A stretch of 39,534 nucleotides of DNA, from positions 1-39,534 of the forward strand of contig JAFSDV010000021.1 of assembly GCA_017436035.1 (NCBI GenBank), in the 5' to 3' direction. Made by a program: the position numbers and the translations under genes. Origin of the DNA: Oscillospiraceae bacterium (GTDB taxonomy: Bacteria; Bacillota; Clostridia; Oscillospirales; Oscillospiraceae). The notes beneath the pieces were generated by a model that worked only from the letters and a program-made list of their open reading frames with translations, searched no databases and had not been told where the DNA came from. The first letter of the stretch is position 1; each line of letters begins with the position of its first letter. Shown in pieces: positions 7,537 to 13,644 of the stretch.

Positions 7537-7791
7537 ATGAAGGCTTGTATGATTACCTTCCGCTCCGTTACGCCGGCCCAGAGAGGTGAAGGGCTGTTGC
7601 GGCGGGCGGGAATGGATTGCAGTATACAGCGCACACCGAGATGGATGGAAGAGCAGGGCTGCGGGTATAGCTTGCGGATTCGCTGTCAGGATGTGATGCC
7701 TGCGCTTGAGATTCTGCGTTCTAATGATGTTTCCTTTCGTAAGGTCTATTTGAAAAGAGAAAACGGTAAAATGGAGGAGCTGGCACTATGA
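7537..7791 (+). CDS. DUF3343 putative Se/S carrier protein
   Basis: An 84-residue protein matching the DUF3343 family, annotated elsewhere as a putative selenium/sulfur carrier. Visible family marks are the N-terminal CMITFRSVTPAQRGE, the TPR tripeptide and the GCGYSLRI motif with the conserved cysteine. It overlaps the cysteine-desulfurase-like gene by 4 bases, so persulfide or perselenide from that enzyme could be handed to this protein (inference from context). In the genomes I associate with this pair, they accompany selenium metabolism genes such as selD, none of which is in this window. The RBS lies inside the upstream hairpin. Confidence 0.78.
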   Translation: MKACMITFRSVTPAQRGEGLLRRAGMDCSIQRTPRWMEEQGCGYSLRIRCQDVMPALEILRSNDVSFRKVYLKRENGKMEELAL

Positions 7792-8894
7792 CCTATCTGG
7801 ACAGCGGCGCTACTTCTTTTCATAAACCCCCTGCTGTTTATCAGGCAGTGCGGCGGGCAATGGGGAATTATGCCAATCCTGGAAGGGGTGGCTATCCGGC
7901 GGCTATGGGCGCGTCTAAGACGGTGTTAAAATGCCGGGAGCAGGCGGGGGCGATGTTTGACTGTTCTGCCGAACAGGTGGTGTTTACGTCCAACTGTACC
8001 CACGGCCTGAATATAGCCATCAGGACACTTGTAAAACCTGGGGACCGGGTGGCGGTTTCCGGATTTGAGCACAATGCCGTGACACGGCCGCTCCATCATC
8101 TTGGGGCGCATATGGTCGTGGCAGGACGGAAGCTTTTTGACTGGGACGATACACTGGAACAGTTTGAGAAGGCACTGCGGGGCGGTGTCCGCGCCGCGGT
8201 CTTTACCCATTGCTCCAACGTATTTGGATATATTCTTCCGGTAGAGCAGATGGCGCAGTTGTGCAGACAGTATCAGGTGCCGTTTATTGTGGATGCGGCG
8301 CAGTCAGCAGGGACACTGCCGGTTCGTATGGGACAGTGGGGCGCGGAATTTATCGCTATGCCCGGTCATAAGGGTTTATTAGGTCCTCAGGGGACGGGGA
8401 TGCTGCTGTGCGGAAGATCGCCTGAGCCGCTGATTCAGGGTGGAACGGGCAGTGATTCCAAAAATCCCGGAATGCCGGATTTTTTACCGGACCGGGCGGA
8501 GGCGGGAACGCTGAATGTGCCGGGAATTGCCGGTTTGAGCGCAGGGCTTGAATTTTTACAGCGGACCGGAATAGAAAGGATCCACCGACGGGAGCAGCGG
8601 GAAGCTGCCCGGTGTGCGGCGGGGCTGAAAAAGCTGGGGCTGCAGGTGTTTTCCGGAGATCATCAGAGCGGGACGGTATCCTTTGTGCCCAAGGGCGACT
8701 GCGAAGAAATTGCTGAATGTCTGGCACGGCAAGGGATTGCTGTCCGTGCGGGTTTGCACTGTGCGCCCCTTGCCCATGAGAGCGCGGGGACGCTGCAGAC
8801 CGGAACGGTGCGGGTCAGCTTTGGCTACGATGCCGCTCCCTGTCAGACCGGTGAATTTTTACTGGCACTGGAAAAACAAACCGGTGAAAAATGA
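7788..8894 (+). CDS. Cysteine-desulfurase-family PLP enzyme (class V aminotransferase fold)
   Basis: A 368-residue PLP enzyme of the NifS/SufS fold. The sequence shows the N-terminal YLDSGATSFHKPPAV, substrate region TSNCTHGLNIAI, the PLP-phosphate DAAQSAG segment, the Schiff-base lysine in GHKGLLGPQGTG (Lys195) and a catalytic cysteine in RAGLHCAPLAH (Cys325). It resembles the subfamily of cysteine desulfurase-like proteins found beside selenium-dependent hydroxylase genes rather than IscS or SufS of an isc/suf cluster; no iscU or sufU follows. It would release sulfur (or selenium) from cysteine (or selenocysteine) onto the cysteine. Overlap with the Se/S carrier gene supports a two-component relay. 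Confidence 0.87.
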   Translation: MTYLDSGATSFHKPPAVYQAVRRAMGNYANPGRGGYPAAMGASKTVLKCREQAGAMFDCSAEQVVFTSNCTHGLNIAIRTLVKPGDRVAVSGFEHNAVTRPLHHLGAHMVVAGRKLFDWDDTLEQFEKALRGGVRAAVFTHCSNVFGYILPVEQMAQLCRQYQVPFIVDAAQSAGTLPVRMGQWGAEFIAMPGHKGLLGPQGTGMLLCGRSPEPLIQGGTGSDSKNPGMPDFLPDRAEAGTLNVPGIAGLSAGLEFLQRTGIERIHRREQREAARCAAGLKKLGLQVFSGDHQSGTVSFVPKGDCEEIAECLARQGIAVRAGLHCAPLAHESAGTLQTGTVRVSFGYDAAPCQTGEFLLALEKQTGEK

Positions 8895-8902
8895 AACAAC
8901 TG

Positions 8903-8944
8903 CCAATCCCGGTTGATCAGACCGGGTCTGAAAATCGGGATTGG
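8903..8944. other. Nested stem-loop between the desulfurase gene and cdaA
   Basis: Outer stem CCAATCCCG / CGGGATTGG with an inner CAGACC..GGTCTG stem. No T-tract follows, so it is not a classical terminator; it may still mark the 3' end of the upstream transcript. Confidence 0.5.
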
Positions 8945-8996
8945 TGGTAAGCACAGAAAAACCCGGGGGCAGCTGTAAATTTTTTGTGATTTAGTC

Positions 8997-9025
8997 TTGC
9001 TATCAGCCGGGCAATTCGTTATAAT
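8997..9025 (+). promoter_or_regulatory. Promoter for the cdaA operon
   Basis: TTGCTA (8997-9002), a 17-bp spacer and a perfect TATAAT (9020-9025), about 90 bases before the cdaA start. The leader shows no riboswitch that I can recognise. Confidence 0.7.
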
Positions 9026-9116
9026 AGTAAGGATAATAGGCTCAGTATACCACAAAATGAAAAAGTGTCGGTTTTTGATAGAGATGCGCTTGAGTAGCGG
9101 GGGGAGAGGGATACAT

Positions 9117-9986
9117 ATGGAATACTTGCAGACAATTTGGCAGCAGATCCAGAAAATGCATTTTACCGATTATATGGATATCATTATTGTTGCATTTTTG
9201 ATCTACAAATTCATGCCGCTGCTGCGGTCTACCGGTACTGCCAGAGTTGGCGGCGTTATCCTGTCGGTTCTCGTGATCGCGGGGTTGACGGACCTGTTTC
9301 ATCTGTATACTTTAAGCTATATTCTTAATCAGTTCCTTGCAGTCGGACTGATCGCGGTAGTGGTTTTGTTCCAGCCGGAGCTGCGGCGGATGATCGATCA
9401 TCTGAGCAGTATAAAGCTCAATCGGTTTTTAGGCGCATACAAACCGGAACAGGAAATGGAGCCGGTAATTGCTCAGACAGTACAGGCCTGTGAAGCAATG
9501 AGCCGTGAGCGGGTTGGCGCGCTGATCGTATTTGCCCGGGATAACCGCCTGGAGGAGTATTTTAAGACCGGAACGATCATTGACGGAAAAGTATCGGAGC
9601 AGCTGATCCGAAATGTATTTTTCCCCAAGGCGGCTCTGCATGACGGTGCCATGATCATTCGGGACGGACGGGTCACAGCGGCGGCCTGTGTGCTTCCTCT
9701 GTCGGAAACCAATCGCCTGAGCGCGGATTTGGGCACCCGTCACCGTGCCGCGGTAGGTATGAGTGAAGTATCTGACGCGGTGGTTGTGGTAGTCTCCGAG
9801 GAGACCGGTGCGATCTCCGTGGCAGTTTGCGGAATGTTAAAGCGGCATTTAGCACCGCAGACATTGGAGCGGCTGCTGCGCAACGAGCTGTGCCCGGATA
9901 ATACAGTACAGGAAGAAACATTGGCAGTAAAGCTTCGGCAGAAGCTTCAGAAAAAGGAAAAGGGGGACAACACAAATGAAAAATAA
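9117..9986 (+). CDS. cdaA: Diadenylate cyclase (c-di-AMP synthase)
   Basis: CdaA makes cyclic di-AMP from two ATP at the membrane; the messenger controls potassium/osmolyte transport and cell-wall homeostasis in Firmicutes. The 289-residue protein has about three N-terminal membrane segments (DIIIVAFLIYKFMPLL, VGGVILSVLVIAGLT, FLAVGLIAVVVLF) and the DAC domain with both catalytic motifs: LHDGAMII (DGA, near residue 175) and GTRHRAAVG (RHR, near 207). The ATG at 9117 follows a purine-rich GGGGGGAGAGGG; longer in-frame starts upstream would run through the promoter and are rejected. cdaR overlaps its end by 11 bases, the usual partner arrangement. Confidence 0.96.
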   Translation: MEYLQTIWQQIQKMHFTDYMDIIIVAFLIYKFMPLLRSTGTARVGGVILSVLVIAGLTDLFHLYTLSYILNQFLAVGLIAVVVLFQPELRRMIDHLSSIKLNRFLGAYKPEQEMEPVIAQTVQACEAMSRERVGALIVFARDNRLEEYFKTGTIIDGKVSEQLIRNVFFPKAALHDGAMIIRDGRVTAAACVLPLSETNRLSADLGTRHRAAVGMSEVSDAVVVVVSEETGAISVAVCGMLKRHLAPQTLERLLRNELCPDNTVQEETLAVKLRQKLQKKEKGDNTNEK

Positions 9987-11217
9987 AGTATTTTCCGTTG
10001 TGCTGTCCGTAGTGGTAGCCTTTGGACTGTGGCTGTATGTGATCACGGTGGTCAGCCCCGGTTCGGAAAATACCTACTATAATATCCCGGTGGTGCTGCA
10101 GAATGAAAATGTGCTGAAGGACCGGGGATTGATGATCACCTCCGAGCTGCCGGCAGTGACGTTGACCCTGTCCGGTACACGGACGGATCTGAACAAGCTG
10201 GACGAAAACAACATCAACATTTTGGTGAACGCGGCAGCAATCGAGGCGGCAGGAAACCATCAGCTTAATTACACTGTTTTGTATCCGGGAAGCGTTTCGA
10301 GCAATGCCATCACCAGAAAGTGGCAGAGCACCAACGTGATTACGGTAAAGGTAGAGAACCGGATCACGAAGAACGTAGAAGTGGTAGTGGACTATATGGA
10401 TACCACTGTTCCTGTTGGGTTTGTTGCAGATAAGGAAAACGTGATCATGGATGTGAAGACCATTGAAGTGTCCGGACCGGAATCGGTCGTAGATAAGATC
10501 ACACAAGCAAGGATTCAGGTGGACCTGACCAATAGAAATATGTCTGTTGTGGGCCGGTTTGCTTATCAACTCTGTGATGCAGCCAACAAACCGGTTGAAT
10601 CCGAGCTGATCACCACCAATGTGGAGACTGTGGACCTGACAGTGAAGATCCAGCGGCTGAAAGAAATTCCGCTGAAGCTGAATGCCATTTACGGTGGCGG
10701 CGTAACGGACAAGAACTGTTCCATCGTAATCGAACCCCAAACCATCCGTGTTTCCGGAAGTGAGGCACTGCTGGAGAATCTCAATGAGCTGATACTCGAT
10801 ACAGTCAATTTGGCTGAGCTCCTGGAGAACCAGACGCTGAGCATCCCCATTGTCCTGCCGGAAGGCGTGCAGAACGAAACCGGTGTGGAGGAAGCGACGG
10901 TTACAATCACATTTAAGGATCTGAAGGCTAAAAAACTGAATGTGACCAATATTCAGGCGATCAATGTGCCGGAAGATATGGTAGCAGATATTTATACTCA
11001 GCAGCTTTCTGTTACGGTCCGAGGTCCTTCCAGTCTGATTAGCAGGATTACGGCAGAGGACGTGACGATCACTGTTGATTTTGCGGGAGTACAGCCCGGT
11101 GAAGGAATACTCAGAGGCGTTGCCTCCTTCAAAAGCCAATACAGCAGTGTGGGTGTTGTGGGAATCATAGAAGTAACAGCCAATTTACAGGAAGCTGTCC
11201 TGGCACAGGTGGCATAA
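9976..11217 (+). CDS. cdaR: CdaA regulatory protein, YbbR-domain
   Basis: CdaR is a membrane-anchored extracellular protein that modulates CdaA activity. The 413 residues show a short cytoplasmic N-terminus, one membrane segment (VFSVVLSVVVAFGLWLYVITVV, residues 4-25) and then consecutive YbbR repeats outside the cell, recognisable by recurring beta-rich units such as RITKNVEVVVDYMD, ...IEVSGPESVVDKI and RLKEIPLKLNAIYGG, ...IRVSGSEALLENL. It overlaps cdaA by 11 bases. In many Firmicutes glmM follows; here an RseC-like gene begins directly after the stop codon instead. Confidence 0.93.
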   Translation: MKNKVFSVVLSVVVAFGLWLYVITVVSPGSENTYYNIPVVLQNENVLKDRGLMITSELPAVTLTLSGTRTDLNKLDENNINILVNAAAIEAAGNHQLNYTVLYPGSVSSNAITRKWQSTNVITVKVENRITKNVEVVVDYMDTTVPVGFVADKENVIMDVKTIEVSGPESVVDKITQARIQVDLTNRNMSVVGRFAYQLCDAANKPVESELITTNVETVDLTVKIQRLKEIPLKLNAIYGGGVTDKNCSIVIEPQTIRVSGSEALLENLNELILDTVNLAELLENQTLSIPIVLPEGVQNETGVEEATVTITFKDLKAKKLNVTNIQAINVPEDMVADIYTQQLSVTVRGPSSLISRITAEDVTITVDFAGVQPGEGILRGVASFKSQYSSVGVVGIIEVTANLQEAVLAQVA

Positions 11218-11637
11218 ATGGAGCAGCTGGTTCGTGTGCAAAAGCAAAACAGTGACGGAACAGCTCAGGTGATCCATGTGCGGCAAAGCGCCTGTTCCGG
11301 TGACTGCCATAAATGCTCCGGCTGTGGAGCGGCAACCCAGACGCTGATTCTGACAGCCCGCAACCCTATTAATGCAAAACCGGGGGAGCTGGTGGTCATC
11401 CGCTCGGAATCCGGACCGGTGCTGGCTGCGGCGGCAGTGCTGTATATGATGCCGCTGATGCTGTTCTTCTTGGGTTACGCTCTGGGCGCAGTGCTGTGGC
11501 AGCGGGGGGCGTTAACCGGAGGAATCGCCTTCGCGGCGGGAATCGCCATTGCGGCAGCCTATGACCGCTTGGTGGCAAAAAAACAGAAAACAATCTATAC
11601 CATAACAGGCTATGGGCAGATGATGCCTGAGGACTGA
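11218..11637 (+). CDS. RseC/MucC-family (SoxR-reducing) membrane protein
   Basis: A 139-residue protein with a cysteine cluster ACSGDCHKCSGCG (C-x3-C-x2-C-x2-C, residues about 25-35), then two hydrophobic segments (AAAAVLYMMPLMLFFLGYALG and GGIAFAAGIAIAAA) and a positively charged tail. This is the RseC/MucC layout; relatives sit with Rnf/Rsx electron-transfer complexes or act in envelope stress, and the cysteines may hold a metal or an iron-sulfur centre. The start codon directly follows the cdaR stop, so it belongs to the c-di-AMP operon. A role linking redox state to envelope signalling is possible but unproven; no rnf genes are present in the window. Confidence 0.82.
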   Translation: MEQLVRVQKQNSDGTAQVIHVRQSACSGDCHKCSGCGAATQTLILTARNPINAKPGELVVIRSESGPVLAAAAVLYMMPLMLFFLGYALGAVLWQRGALTGGIAFAAGIAIAAAYDRLVAKKQKTIYTITGYGQMMPED

Positions 11638-11651
11638 TAAAAAAGGGGATA

Positions 11652-12536
11652 ATGACCTTGATCAAAAGCATGACCGGCTATGGCCGGGCCGTGGAAACGG
11701 TAAACGGCAGAGAATTTACAGTTGAGCTTCGCTCTGTGAATAACCGATATCTGGATTGCAGCGTGCGGCTTCCCCGTATCCTGTCTTTTGGAGAGGATGC
11801 GGTGAAGCAGGCAGTAAAGGCATCCGTTTCCAGAGGAAAGGTGGATGTATTTATCAGCCTCCGCACAGAAGCGGGGGAAGAGGTTCAGGTCAGCCTGAAC
11901 AAGAGCGTGCTGGAGGGCTATTTGAATGCCATGCGGCAAATGGTTTCGGATTTCGGTGTGACCGATGACATCAGCGTGTCTGCGGTTTCCCGTCTGCCGG
12001 AGGTGTTCAGCATAGAAAAGCCCCAGGTAGATGAGGAACAGCTGCTGGAAGATTTGATGGGCGTTGTGGCAAAAGCCTTGGAAGGTTACGATGCTATGCG
12101 CTGCACAGAAGGACAGGCGCTGGATTGGGATCTGCGCAGCCGGGGTGAGACGATTCTGCAGCTGGTGGCACAGGTGGAGCAGGGAAATGCCCAGACAGTT
12201 CTGGATTATCGGGCAAGACTGGAGGCAAAGCTTCGGGAGGTTTTGGAGAACACCGCTATTGACGAGAGCCGTATTCTGACGGAGGCGGCGATTTTCGCGG
12301 ACAAGGTGGCAGTAGACGAGGAAACTGTGCGCCTGCGCAGCCATTTGAAGCAGATGAACGCAATGCTGGACGGCGGCGGCGCGGTGGGAAGAAAACTGGA
12401 TTTTCTGCTGCAGGAGATGAACCGGGAGGCCAATACCATCGGCTCTAAATGCACCGATGTGAAGCTGGCACGGATCGTTGTGGATATCAAAGCGGAGCTG
12501 GAGAAGATCCGTGAACAGACGCAGAACATTGAGTAA
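11652..12536 (+). CDS. yicC: YicC-family endoribonuclease
   Basis: A 294-residue protein with both parts of the family: the N-terminal IKSMTGYGRAVETVNGREFTVELRSVNNRYLD and the C-terminal DUF1732 region ending in KLDFLLQEMNREANTIGSKCTD and IVVDIKAELEKIREQTQNIE. YicC proteins are endoribonucleases involved in RNA turnover. The gene opens the conserved Firmicute block yicC-remA-gmk-rpoZ-priA; the next gene starts 9 bases after its stop. Confidence 0.94.
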   Translation: MTLIKSMTGYGRAVETVNGREFTVELRSVNNRYLDCSVRLPRILSFGEDAVKQAVKASVSRGKVDVFISLRTEAGEEVQVSLNKSVLEGYLNAMRQMVSDFGVTDDISVSAVSRLPEVFSIEKPQVDEEQLLEDLMGVVAKALEGYDAMRCTEGQALDWDLRSRGETILQLVAQVEQGNAQTVLDYRARLEAKLREVLENTAIDESRILTEAAIFADKVAVDEETVRLRSHLKQMNAMLDGGGAVGRKLDFLLQEMNREANTIGSKCTDVKLARIVVDIKAELEKIREQTQNIE

Positions 12537-12545
12537 GGGGATTCT

Positions 12546-12809
12546 ATGAAGCTGATCAATATTGGATTTGGCAGTATGGTGGCGGCGCAGCGGGTGCTTG
12601 CCATCGTAGAACCGGATTCTGCACCGATCAAACGGATCGTGCAGGAGGCAAAGGAACGGAGCATGCTGATCGATGCGTCCTACGGTCGAAAAACAAAAAC
12701 GGTGCTTGTGATGGATACAGATCATGTGATCCTCTCCGGACTGACACCGGATGTGCTGGAAGCCCGTTGGAAAGAAAAGCCTGAGCCCGGGGAGGACATA
12801 CAGCTATGA
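12546..12809 (+). CDS. remA: Extracellular matrix regulator RemA (DUF370)
   Basis: An 87-residue protein with the DUF370 sequence MKLINIGFGSMVAAQRVLAI, RMLIDASYGRKT-like core (SMLIDASYGRKTKTV) and DTDHVILSGLTPDVLEAR. In Bacillus subtilis RemA is a DNA-binding activator of matrix and osmoprotection genes. The gene overlaps gmk by 4 bases. Because the window also contains a TasA-type fibre operon, RemA is a plausible, untested regulator of it. Confidence 0.93.
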   Translation: MKLINIGFGSMVAAQRVLAIVEPDSAPIKRIVQEAKERSMLIDASYGRKTKTVLVMDTDHVILSGLTPDVLEARWKEKPEPGEDIQL

Positions 12810-13363
12810 GCAAAGGAATACTGATCGTCATGTCCGGCTGCTCCGGTGTGGGAAAGAGTACGGTGCTGAGCAATGTGATGGACCGGCGGGCAGATCTGCG
12901 GTTTTCTGTTTCTGCTACCACACGCCCGCCAAGACCCGGTGAGACTGACGGGCAGAGCTACTATTTTGTATCGAAGCAGACTTTTTTGGATATGATCGAA
13001 AAAGGGGAATTTCTGGAATACGATGCCCATATGGATCATTACTATGGCACCCCCAGAAAACAGCTGGAGGAAAAGCTGGAAACGGGCAGTGTGATTTTAG
13101 ACATTGAACCCAACGGTGCGTTTGCGGTCCGGGAAGCGTGGCCGGATGCCGTGCTGATCTTTATTGCACCTCCGTCTATGGAAGAGCTGGAGCGCCGTTT
13201 AAGAAGCCGGGGAGATACCTCTGCGGAGCAGATCGAAAAACGCTTGGCACGGGCAAAATGGGAAATGGAACAAAGTGCGAGCTATGATTACGTCGTCATT
13301 AACGAGCAGGTAGAAGCCTGCGCTGATGAAATATTAAAGATCATTGCCGAAAAGGCAGACTAA
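12806..13363 (+). CDS. gmk: Guanylate kinase
   Basis: Guanylate kinase converts GMP to GDP with ATP. The 185-residue protein has the P-loop MSGCSGVGKSTVL near the start, the GMP-binding SVSATTRPPRPGETDGQSYYFV and the EYDAHMDHYYGTP segment, then ILDIEPNGAFAVR and the lid with RLRSRGDTSAEQIEKRL. It overlaps remA by 4 bases and is followed 17 bases later by rpoZ, the standard pairing in Firmicutes. Confidence 0.97.
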   Translation: MSKGILIVMSGCSGVGKSTVLSNVMDRRADLRFSVSATTRPPRPGETDGQSYYFVSKQTFLDMIEKGEFLEYDAHMDHYYGTPRKQLEEKLETGSVILDIEPNGAFAVREAWPDAVLIFIAPPSMEELERRLRSRGDTSAEQIEKRLARAKWEMEQSASYDYVVINEQVEACADEILKIIAEKAD

Positions 13364-13380
13364 AATTGGAGGAATTGAAG

Positions 13381-13587
13381 ATGCTTTACCCCCCTGTAGC
13401 AGATTTGTTGAAGAATGTAGATAGCCGTTATTTGCTGGTGAATGTGGTTGCCCATCGGGCAAGACAGATCGCCGACCAGGCAGAGGAGCTCCAGGAGGAG
13501 CTGACACAGAAGCCTGTGACCATGGCAATTCAAGAGGTGGCTGACGGCAAGCTCTCCGCTACCCTGAAGGACGAGTACAAGAACTGA
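13381..13587 (+). CDS. rpoZ: RNA polymerase omega subunit
   Basis: A 68-residue protein resembling Firmicute omega: MLYPPVADLLKNVDSRYLLVNVVAHRARQI, with the conserved RYxLV and AxRARQI motif, and a following VTMAIQEVADGKL. Omega helps assemble and stabilise RNA polymerase. The ATG at 13381 has GGAGG at 13368-13372; an in-frame TTG at 13366 overlaps that RBS and is rejected. Directly after gmk, as usual. Confidence 0.93.
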   Translation: MLYPPVADLLKNVDSRYLLVNVVAHRARQIADQAEELQEELTQKPVTMAIQEVADGKLSATLKDEYKN

Positions 13588-13594
13588 GCGGGTA

Positions 13595-13613
13595 CTGACT
13601 GCAGAGCAGTCAG
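13595..13613 (+). other. Perfect short stem-loop between rpoZ and priA
   Basis: CTGACTGC, AGA, GCAGTCAG: an 8-bp stem with a 3-base loop, 7 bases after the rpoZ stop, with no T-tract. It could be an mRNA processing or stability element. Confidence 0.5.
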
Positions 13614-13644
13614 ATGCCAACGCATATAGAAAGAAGGTGGGCTG

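Noticed and set aside
9673..11139. A 488-codon minus-strand open frame opposite cdaA/cdaR
   Set aside because: Shadow of two confident genes; the composition (rich in His, Arg and Cys) is typical of antisense frames. The same applies to 14956-16506 opposite priA and 21392-22594 opposite prkC.
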